Under the pieces are notes generated by a model. It was not told the origin of the DNA, did not search any database, and saw nothing but the letters and a program-made list of their open reading frames with translations. DNA of 11,872 bases from CAZDUS01 sp964609375 (GTDB lineage: Bacteria; Verrucomicrobiota; Kiritimatiellia; CAIKKV01; CAITUY01): positions 1-11,872 of the forward strand of contig CAZSSA010000077.1 in the NCBI GenBank assembly GCA_964609375.1, given 5' to 3'. A program made the position numbers and the translations under genes. Below are positions 1 to 5,568 of the stretch, piece by piece. How positions within the stretch are numbered: position 1 is the first letter of the stretch; each line of letters opens with the position of its first letter.

Positions 1-18
1 CCCTCCTGGGCGCTAATG

Positions 19-375
19 CTACTGATGAATCACGACGGCGATTCCGCTGTTTTCACCCTGATCACGCACAGTGACGGTATTATTCCCCTTCACATTCTTC
101 CCCTGATAAATGGCCGTCAGCCCGCCACTCGACGTAATGGAGCCACGCGCCGGGTCACTGACCGACCACTCCAGCGGTAACGCCAGTGCCACGTTGGTGC
201 TGGCATATGACGCCGTAAAGACCACCGTCTCCCAATTGTTTGTCAGCGTCTTACTCGCCGGGCTGATCACCACAACATTCTCCGTCGTCGTCGTGGTCTC
301 ACAGCCCACCATTGCCATCCCCGCCATGACTACCGCCACCAAGCCTGCCAAAACTAAAGCGTTCACTGTTTTCAT
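19..375 (-). CDS. Small lipoprotein with an Ig-like domain, last gene of the pilus operon
   Basis: The protein is 118 residues from the chosen start. It opens with a hydrophobic signal segment (residues 5-22) ending in MVGC, so Cys25 is a probable lipidation site. The -3 position is Met, which is atypical for a lipobox. A five-Thr tract (27-31) follows, encoded by a short CGT-type repeat on the plus strand (283-294). Residues 33-118 look like a bacterial Ig-like (Big-type) beta-sandwich: VVVISPAS, an LEWSVSD core motif, GGLTAIY, and a closing VTVRD strand. The start was placed at the second ATG (375) because the AGGGAG/GGAGAG sequence at 383-390 lies 7-9 nt from it, but only 1 nt from the upstream ATG at 381. 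The gene is 36 nt downstream of the PilX-like gene, so it is probably cotranscribed with the pilus genes. No family function is recognised. An outer-membrane or periplasmic accessory of the pilus is inferred from context only. Confidence 0.75.
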   Translation of the reverse strand: MKTVNALVLAGLVAVVMAGMAMVGCETTTTTENVVVISPASKTLTNNWETVVFTASYASTNVALALPLEWSVSDPARGSITSSGGLTAIYQGKNVKGNNTVTVRDQGENSGIAVVIHQ

Positions 376-411
376 TGTCATACTCTCCCTTGTTTACTGT
401 GTCATCTCATT

Positions 412-1578
412 TCACTTTGTCGTTGGTATTTCACGCCACCACGGCAATTCCTTCAGTTCGATTGATGGCACAAAAGCACCCGAAAATGATGTAGAGAATT
501 GCCCGGAGTCATATGTTACACTGGTATCCATTTTCATCGTCAAATCACCTCCGGCAATGAGGCTGCCGACAATGGTGGCAGTTTTATCAAAATAAATCGT
601 CCCTCCGGCATACATGATGCCCCAAAACGTCAAATCCTTTTGGGCATTAATGTTCCCCGGCGTGACAAGGGCACAAGCACCATTTGTGAGCACAACTTTG
701 TCGGTCCCCTGGGGAGGATCCAAAGTGATACTGGTCGCCGCATAGAGAAAATCGTTCGATCCAAGACATGCGTTTGTTGTGTTGATGCCTATCGATGAAC
801 CCGAAATCAGCTGAACGTTGCTGGCAATGCGCCCTTTCCCTGTGAAATTTACATTTCCACTGACCACCATGACGCCGACCCCGGAAACCTGACCGGTTAT
901 GGTTAAATTCCCAATGTGATAGTAGTTTGTTGGATTACTCAATTGATAGTTGAACGTCGCAGCCCCTGAACTCACTGCTTGAGCAATGAGTTGATTATAC
1001 AGATTCGTATTCAGCACGGGTAATCGCGGTGCGGTACCAGCCGGATAGTCATTAGAACTGGTACTCGTACCCCCATCAAGATAATCAGGCGTCTTGCTTC
1101 CTGATGAGTACCCTTCGGCGGCATAAACATTCCCTGTTGAACTGCCGGCACCACTTATATCTGTATCTTTGGAAAGTTTCAACTCCCCATCCGAGAATAT
1201 CCCATAATTGGTCGCCGCCATTGAATCCGATATTCCGAATTTTTGTTGCACGACACGAACAGCGGAAACAACGGTCCCGGTGGACGTCACAATATACTCG
1301 GAAGTATTGGTCATCTCTACCCTGACGGCATAACCATTCATAACCAACGATGTTGGATTCATTTGATACCCCGAATCAGTTTGCAGAAGCACTTTCGCAT
1401 GATTTAACCCAGCCTCTGCCACCCAAAACGCCCGGGCGTCAAGCACCGCATGCGACGTCTCAAGACTGCTTCCCGACCCTAACTGCATCAACCCTGCCCC
1501 AAGCGCTCCCATCATCAAAACCAACACCATGACCAAAATCAGCACCCCGCCAACCTTGTTTTCTGTTTTGGTTTTCAT
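412..1578 (-). CDS. PilX-like minor pilin / pilus assembly protein with beta-repeat C-terminal domain
   Basis: The protein is 388 residues. The N-terminus is basic, then GG at 10-11, then a long hydrophobic helix (12-31). It lacks the Glu normally found at +5, as in GspK/PilX-type proteins. The segment ARAFWVAEAGL (48-58) matches the PilX N-terminal signature RAFxAAEAGL. The C-terminal two thirds is rich in Gly, Ser, Thr and Asn, with short repeating beta strands (GQVSGVGVMVVSGNVNFTG at 229-247; later IMYAGGTIYF and LIAGGDLTM, 321-348). This resembles the beta-helical C-terminal domains found in some PilX proteins (possibly the DUF7305 type, from memory). The ATG at 1578 is preferred over the in-frame TTG at 1584 because AAGGA lies 7 nt upstream of the ATG. 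The stop of the preceding gene ends 2 nt before it. Likely role: minor subunit or tip component needed for pilus assembly or surface contact. The function of the C-terminal domain is not known. Confidence 0.8.
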   Translation of the reverse strand: MKTKTENKVGGVLILVMVLVLMMGALGAGLMQLGSGSSLETSHAVLDARAFWVAEAGLNHAKVLLQTDSGYQMNPTSLVMNGYAVRVEMTNTSEYIVTSTGTVVSAVRVVQQKFGISDSMAATNYGIFSDGELKLSKDTDISGAGSSTGNVYAAEGYSSGSKTPDYLDGGTSTSSNDYPAGTAPRLPVLNTNLYNQLIAQAVSSGAATFNYQLSNPTNYYHIGNLTITGQVSGVGVMVVSGNVNFTGKGRIASNVQLISGSSIGINTTNACLGSNDFLYAATSITLDPPQGTDKVVLTNGACALVTPGNINAQKDLTFWGIMYAGGTIYFDKTATIVGSLIAGGDLTMKMDTSVTYDSGQFSTSFSGAFVPSIELKELPWWREIPTTK

Positions 1579-1580
1579 GG

Positions 1581-2033
1581 TCAATTCCTTAAAAAAATAC
1601 TGAAACCCATCTCGTTGGTCTCAGACCCCTCCGCCAACATAACGGAAACACGAACGGTTTTCCGTTTCGCTATATTCGTGACCGCACACTCAAATGAGCA
1701 CACTCGACTGGCGATCAAGGGTGAACCGTTCTGCATCAGGCTTGATCCCGACTGACTGAACTGAACATTCAACCCATTAGTCTGCGAAAGACTCAGGATA
1801 TTCGCGCTCCACGTCGCATTAGTCGCCGCCCGCCCAATCCGATCCATGGTCCTCATGGCCACATTGGCATCAGCCTGCATGGCGGCCTCGGCTCTTAACC
1901 GTGTCCACCCCTTATACCCATAAAACAGGACTGCGCTGAAAACCAAAGCCAAAACCCCGGCGGAAACCATTCCCACCATCAGCTCAACCAACGTAAACCC
2001 TTTATTCCCAAAGGCTTTCATTGTGACTTTCAT
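1581..2033 (-). CDS. PilW/GspJ-like minor pilin
   Basis: The protein is 150 residues with a clear type IV prepilin leader: 12 residues ending in NKG, cleaved before FTLVELMVG. Phe is at +1 and Glu17 is at +5 of the mature protein. The hydrophobic N-terminal helix runs to about residue 39. The helix continuation ADANVAMRTMDRIGRAA (54-70) is like GspJ/PilW proteins, in which a conserved R-M-DR segment follows the transmembrane helix. Two cysteines (112, 116) are close together and may form a disulfide. The start ATG overlaps the stop of the upstream PilV-like gene as ATGA, indicating translational coupling. A second ATG at 2021 has no better ribosome site. Expected role: minor pseudopilin in the initiation or tip complex, processed by a prepilin peptidase encoded elsewhere. 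Confidence 0.82.
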   Translation of the reverse strand: MKVTMKAFGNKGFTLVELMVGMVSAGVLALVFSAVLFYGYKGWTRLRAEAAMQADANVAMRTMDRIGRAATNATWSANILSLSQTNGLNVQFSQSGSSLMQNGSPLIASRVCSFECAVTNIAKRKTVRVSVMLAEGSETNEMGFSIFLRN

Positions 2034-2494
2034 GGCGGACTCACCAGTGTTCGCAGAACCACCACAGAATCAGGACGTAACGGATCCATCACCGAGACGG
2101 TGACGCTCACGCAATCGTAGGATGGGCTTCCCCCATTCGCATCGAAGTAACTGAGGGCATTTGTCACCGTCATTCTCACGCCATTGTTGGTAACAAGACC
2201 ACCAAGTCCACTACTGGATCCACTACTCCAACTGCAGAATCCCGTCCGAGTGACATAATTAGTCGCATAACTTGAACTAGGCAACCGGTTCGTCACCACT
2301 CCCCATGACGTCCCACGCCATTCATCCATATACCGGTTGGCCGTAGCCAACGCTGACATACGATTCCTCTGAACGTCCAATGTCACACTCGCCGACGTCA
2401 GATAGGCCGCGCCGGCAATAGCTATAATCGCCAGGATTAAACAACTGAACATCACCTCAACCAGCGTACTACCCGCTTTCCCCGCCGCATTCAT
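2030..2494 (-). CDS. PilV/GspI-like minor pilin
   Basis: The protein is 154 residues. The prepilin motif GKAG then STLVEVMFS gives an 8-residue leader, Glu13 at +5, and an N-terminal hydrophobic helix (14-36). The residue after the cleavage site is Ser, not the usual Phe or Met. The following RNRMSALATANRYMDEWRG (43-61) is the kind of helix extension seen in GspI/PilV proteins. The remaining part is beta-rich, with Cys87 and Cys128 possibly paired. The ATG shares one base with the stop of the preceding gene (TGATG), and GAGG lies 7 nt upstream inside that gene. Expected role: minor pilin that works with the PilW-like and PilX-like proteins encoded next. Confidence 0.8.
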   Translation of the reverse strand: MNAAGKAGSTLVEVMFSCLILAIIAIAGAAYLTSASVTLDVQRNRMSALATANRYMDEWRGTSWGVVTNRLPSSSYATNYVTRTGFCSWSSGSSSGLGGLVTNNGVRMTVTNALSYFDANGGSPSYDCVSVTVSVMDPLRPDSVVVLRTLVSPP

Positions 2495-3393
2495 CAGTTG
2501 GCCTCGTCTTTATACAGCGCCACAGTCTCCCGACGTCCATTCGGATCCACAAGAACCACTCGATCATTACTAATGGCAACAATGGTGTATCCATCCACCC
2601 TCTCACCAATGCCGAACGTGCCCCGATCCGTCATCGCCAGCGGATTCTTCCCGTCTAGCGCAATGCCGTTTAATACAAACAAGTGCACCCTCGTAGCGGG
2701 CCCGGACAACGTTTGCCCCGCTTGCTTTTTAGGATTCAACGCCAACACGGGCGCCCGTTTCTCCGTCATCCAGGATTTGACTGAACCGGTAATTTGACGT
2801 AGGCGCGCCGTCTGTTCAATGACTTGCGCTGTGGCAACCGCCTTACACTCCCTGTCCGCCTCGCTCTTAACCACCGGCCGCACGGTACGGGTCAGCAGTA
2901 TCGCACTTCCATCATACGTGGCCCCTGCTCCAAACTTATTGGCCCTAAAGGTTGCCTGCGCCACCTGAAATCGACGCTCGGGATTCTCCAGAAAATCCAG
3001 CATTCCAATAATTGACTTCAATGGCCCGTTTCCATTGAACATAACCTTGTAGTCGAACCATGAAAGTGACTCGCCTTCCTGCTTCTCAACATTGGCCGAC
3101 CCCGTCGTAAAACCAAAGTCCTGGGCGGCCTTTTCAGCCACCTGTGTTAATTCGGCGGCCTTATCACCGTCCGCGCCAGGAGCGGCAAATGACTTCAACA
3201 CACGGCATGCCTCATGAAGTTCGGCTTCCATCTTCGGAGCCTGATCAAGGCGAGCCTGCCGCATCACCAGATCCTGACTCCAGTCCAAACAATACCGTCT
3301 GCCAGGTATTACCATGGCGGCCAACACCAGGATCGGCACAAAAACGCAGGCTGCAAACTCACCCCGTCCTGATCGTAATTTGCTTAAGTTCAT
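2494..3393 (-). CDS. pilO: PilO-like alignment protein fused to a PilP/GspC-like C-terminal domain
   Basis: The protein is 299 residues from the preferred start, longer than typical PilO proteins (about 200). Residues 13-30 form one membrane helix. An Arg/Glu/Gln-rich helical stretch (about 36-95) is followed by an alpha/beta region (about 110-172, containing FDYKVMFNG and MLDFLENPER) that fits the PilO ferredoxin-like fold. After a linker, residues 238-294 read FVLNGIALDGKNPLAM, then GIGERVDGYTIVAIS and RVVLVDPNGRR. This is the pattern of the small beta domain of PilP/GspC (HR domain), in which a residue cluster before an Asn/Gly-rich turn precedes a VxL strand. PilP is absent from the operon as a separate gene, which supports a fusion. 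The ATG at 3393 overlaps the pilN stop as ATGA with GGGGG 8 nt upstream. The longer reading would start on TTG at 3429. Role: links the PilM/N platform to the secretin. Confidence 0.72.
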   Translation of the reverse strand: MNLSKLRSGRGEFAACVFVPILVLAAMVIPGRRYCLDWSQDLVMRQARLDQAPKMEAELHEACRVLKSFAAPGADGDKAAELTQVAEKAAQDFGFTTGSANVEKQEGESLSWFDYKVMFNGNGPLKSIIGMLDFLENPERRFQVAQATFRANKFGAGATYDGSAILLTRTVRPVVKSEADRECKAVATAQVIEQTARLRQITGSVKSWMTEKRAPVLALNPKKQAGQTLSGPATRVHLFVLNGIALDGKNPLAMTDRGTFGIGERVDGYTIVAISNDRVVLVDPNGRRETVALYKDEAN

Positions 3394-3998
3394 CGCGTTG
3401 CCCCCAGCAAGGTGGCTGAAAAATGCCAACGCAAAACATCCGAGCCGCCAGTCTTTACGCGCTCGCTTTTCTCCGACGTAAAATGGTTAACCCTGCCCGC
3501 TAATAAGGGTTCGGCATTCCACAAGGCTATCAACCGTGGTGGCGTCACGGCTTCATTACCTTTGGTTTCAGAAGGTATATAAACCTCAACCCCAAGCGTC
3601 GCCGCCGCGTTATCAATAGTAACCTGACTGAGTTCCATTCCAGGCGGCATGACATTCGCAAGCCCAAGGATAATGGCAGCCGCATGACATTCCTTTTGGG
3701 AGAACCCGTTAATCGCCGCGAGCTGGCTTTCACAGGCCATCATCTCACGACTCAACTTCCCGAGATGGTTTTCGATGCTGCCACGGCCTGGCCGCTGGCT
3801 CAAAAACGTTCGTTCCATCAGACGGATACGTTCCTCCTGATGAGACAACGCAAAGCATTTTCGCGCCAGTTCGCCCACGCTCCACCCAAGAACCACCACA
3901 ACAAGCAGCAAGTAGACAATTAACCAGCACCGCCACCGCTTGCGTGTCGCCAAAGGAAGCACACGTCCTTTTGCCAAGTTCATTTGATAAGGAACCAT
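3390..3998 (-). CDS. pilN: PilN-like inner-membrane alignment protein
   Basis: The protein is 202 residues with the layout of PilN: a short cytoplasmic N-terminus (MNLAKG, residues 6-11, in the place of the INLLP motif that binds PilM), one membrane helix (about 24-41, WCWLIVYLLLVVVV-like), a charged helical stretch (43-92) likely to be coiled coil, and a compact alpha/beta periplasmic domain (about 103-200) containing LANVMPPGMELSQVTID, a typical PilN/GspL motif region. Sequence conservation is low, so identification rests on architecture and on position directly after pilM. The ATG is 1 nt from the pilM stop, and the strong site GAGGAGGGG ends 5 nt upstream. Expected role: anchors PilM to the membrane and pairs with the PilO-like protein encoded next. 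Confidence 0.78.
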   Translation of the reverse strand: MVPYQMNLAKGRVLPLATRKRWRCWLIVYLLLVVVVLGWSVGELARKCFALSHQEERIRLMERTFLSQRPGRGSIENHLGKLSREMMACESQLAAINGFSQKECHAAAIILGLANVMPPGMELSQVTIDNAAATLGVEVYIPSETKGNEAVTPPRLIALWNAEPLLAGRVNHFTSEKSERVKTGGSDVLRWHFSATLLGATR

Positions 3999-3999
3999 G

Positions 4000-4938
4000 T
4001 CAGCCCCTCCTCATGGCCAGGCCTAAACTGGGGACCAGCATCGCTGCATTGTCCGGATCGGAATCCAACATATGCTTAACCCGCCCCGACTTCAGATTGA
4101 GACTCTGTAGCGGATCCCATGCCGCCACGGGAATCGTTATCCCCTCCTGTACCTTTGCCACAAAATCACTGTTCACCATCGCGTGCCCGGTCAAAAGCAC
4201 CTGTCTGGGATGGTCCCAGTCCAGCTTGAACTCCCCATACTTGATCACATCACGGATGTTCTCGCACAGGAACGCCGGCGATTCCTCCCACGTCGAAGCC
4301 CGACAGAACACGGTATAAGGATAGATTCCGCCTTTAGACAGGATAATCACATCCGCCGAATGTGGAGCCAGATTGACAAGGCATACTGTTTCTTCTTCCT
4401 TCCCCGACATGACCATGGCGTATAGATTCGCAACCGCCATCGCGCGCATATCCACAATAACGGGGTCCAACCCTGCCTGCGCCATAATGGACAATTGGCG
4501 CTCCACGTCCTTGGCAGGCGCCGCATAAAGCACCCCCTCAATCATTACATGCTTTTCCGCGGGGGTTCCCCTGACACGCTCCTGAATATGCCAATCCACC
4601 GACACATTTCCCCGATCCAATTGCAGGGCCTCTTCTGCCTGCAACATTAACGCCGACTCCAACTCCGCCGCCGCCATCAACGGCACTTTGAAATAACGCA
4701 TCACCGTTGCCGAACTCCGAAGCGAAGCACATACCAACCGTGTCGGCATCCTCGCCGATCGCCATAACGTCTTGAGTATACCGGCAATATCCTTCTCGGA
4801 GGCCGAAGGGTCGTAGGGAATCCACCCGGCATGGGTGACAACAGGCATATCCTTCCCTTTTACAAACAGCCTGGCGGCGGTAATATGGCTGTCACCCATA
4901 TGGACACCCGCGATATCAGATATTGACCAACCAATCAC
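4000..4938 (-). CDS. pilM: PilM-like actin-fold protein of the pilus alignment complex
   Basis: The protein is 312 residues, close to the usual PilM length (about 350), with an actin-like (FtsA/PilM) layout. SDIAGVHMGDSHITAARL (7-24) occupies the first phosphate-loop position. The middle contains AELESALMLQAEEAL (91-105), a recognisable PilM segment. LVNLAPHSADVIIL (187-200) is the second phosphate-loop position. LLTGHAM (248-254) is at the adenosine-motif position. The C-terminus LVPSLGLAMR (301-310) is typical of the family. Key residues look degenerate: the usual D-x-G of the second loop is N-L-A, and the GG of the adenosine motif is TG. The gene starts on GTG at 4938, supported by AGGAG 7 nt upstream. 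It follows the pilin after a 98 nt gap holding a palindrome, and pilN begins 1 nt after its stop. Role: cytoplasmic partner that binds the PilN N-terminus. Confidence 0.85.
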   Translation of the reverse strand: MIGWSISDIAGVHMGDSHITAARLFVKGKDMPVVTHAGWIPYDPSASEKDIAGILKTLWRSARMPTRLVCASLRSSATVMRYFKVPLMAAAELESALMLQAEEALQLDRGNVSVDWHIQERVRGTPAEKHVMIEGVLYAAPAKDVERQLSIMAQAGLDPVIVDMRAMAVANLYAMVMSGKEEETVCLVNLAPHSADVIILSKGGIYPYTVFCRASTWEESPAFLCENIRDVIKYGEFKLDWDHPRQVLLTGHAMVNSDFVAKVQEGITIPVAAWDPLQSLNLKSGRVKHMLDSDPDNAAMLVPSLGLAMRRG

Positions 4939-4968
4939 GTCGCAACTCCTAACGTTCCCACCATAACA

Positions 4969-5016
4969 CCCTCACCCTGAACCCCCTCCCCTCATGGGAG
5001 AGGGTTAAGGTGAGGG
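4969..5016. repeat. REP-like imperfect palindrome between the pilin and pilM
   Basis: The left arm (4969-4990, beginning CCCTCACCCTGAACC) and the right arm (4996-5016, ending TTAAGGTGAGGG) are complementary apart from a few mismatches and one extra base, with a 5 nt loop. This CCCTCACC/GGTGAGGG palindrome with a GGGAGAGGG core resembles interspersed repeats that I know from many Gram-negative genomes. Here it lies between the pilin stop and the pilM start. In the transcript it would form a stable stem-loop right after the pilin message. That could protect the 3' end of a processed pilin mRNA or reduce read-through into pilM. No T-run follows on the minus strand, so it is not a standard intrinsic terminator. 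Confidence 0.7.
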
Positions 5017-5036
5017 GCATTCAACTCAATAATCCC

Positions 5037-5465
5037 TTACGGCAACATCGTTCCACTCCAAGTGGCGGCACCACCTGCACACGTCATGATCACGGTGCCG
5101 TTTGCCCCGTTTTTGCTTGCTGCAGCCGTTACGACATAGTTATCAAAGTTTGTCGTCGCGTTAGCATAGTGATACCCGGCAAGACCTGCACTAGCAGCAA
5201 AAACACCCGTAAAATACGTCCCCTCCAAGTCAGTTGCATTCAACCCTTTAATCTGATTCATTGCTGTGGGGCAGGTATCGCCTTCAGCCTGCATAACCCG
5301 CAACGCCGTCCTGATGGCACTGCAGCCTGCCTGACCTTCGGTTGCCTGGGCCTTCGTCCTATTGGCTGACATCAGCGGAATTGCCACTGCCGCCAGAATG
5401 GCCACAATAATCGCCACAACCATTAATTCAACCAATGTAAAACCTGCTTTGCTCTTCATATTCAT
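5037..5465 (-). CDS. pilA: Major type IV pilin (PilA / GspG-like prepilin)
   Basis: The prepilin has 142 residues: an 8-residue leader ending in KAG, then FTLVELMVVAIIVAILAA, with Phe at +1 and Glu13 at +5. This is the canonical N-terminal helix for cleavage and N-methylation by a prepilin peptidase. The mature protein is about 134 residues. After the helix comes ATEGQAGCSAIRTAL, then a Gly/Ala/Thr/Asn-rich globular part. Three Cys are present (48, 65, 129); 65 and 129 could pair, as in other pilins, leaving Cys48 free. The start at 5465 was chosen because AAAGGAG (5473-5479) is 7 nt from it, but only 1 nt from the upstream ATG at 5471. Being the only classical short pilin beside the assembly genes and isolated by two ~100 nt gaps suggests it is the main fibre subunit. 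A T2SS-like pseudopilin is possible, but the PilT and PilM neighbours favour T4P. Confidence 0.85.
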   Translation of the reverse strand: MNMKSKAGFTLVELMVVAIIVAILAAVAIPLMSANRTKAQATEGQAGCSAIRTALRVMQAEGDTCPTAMNQIKGLNATDLEGTYFTGVFAASAGLAGYHYANATTNFDNYVVTAAASKNGANGTVIMTCAGGAATWSGTMLP

Positions 5466-5472
5466 TATCATA

Positions 5473-5479
5473 CTCCTTT
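5473..5479 (-). promoter_or_regulatory. Ribosome binding site deciding the pilin start
   Basis: AAAGGAG on the minus strand is 7 nt before the ATG at 5465 and 1 nt before the ATG at 5471. The spacing favours 5465 as the true start. Confidence 0.7.
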
Positions 5480-5518
5480 GTTAAACTATTCTTCTCTCTC
5501 CTATCCAAGCTCATCACC

Positions 5519-5548
5519 TTACCAGACCAACCCAACCACTTTTCTCAT
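5519..5548 (-). CDS. Possible 9-codon leader peptide upstream of the pilin gene
   Basis: The mini-ORF reads MRKVVGLVW and then TAA. It begins 3 nt after GAGGAGGT (5552-5559), and the stretch AGGAGGTGA is a full 9-nt complement to the usual 3' end of 16S rRNA (anti-Shine-Dalgarno), the strongest such site noticed in the window. It lies in the 97-103 nt gap between the pilC stop and the pilin start, so this site serves no annotated gene. The spacing to the ATG is shorter than ideal. The mini-ORF could be a translated leader controlling pilin expression, a standby ribosome site, or chance. No attenuator hairpin was recognised with confidence. Confidence 0.25.
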   Translation of the reverse strand: MRKVVGLVW

Positions 5549-5568
5549 CTCACCTCCTCTGTTAATAG

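Noticed and set aside
5435..5518. Alternative 28-codon frame starting near 5515 and running into the pilin gene
   Set aside because: It begins right after the mini-ORF with only a weak AGG site very close to the ATG, and overlaps the pilin in another frame; no reason to think it is used.
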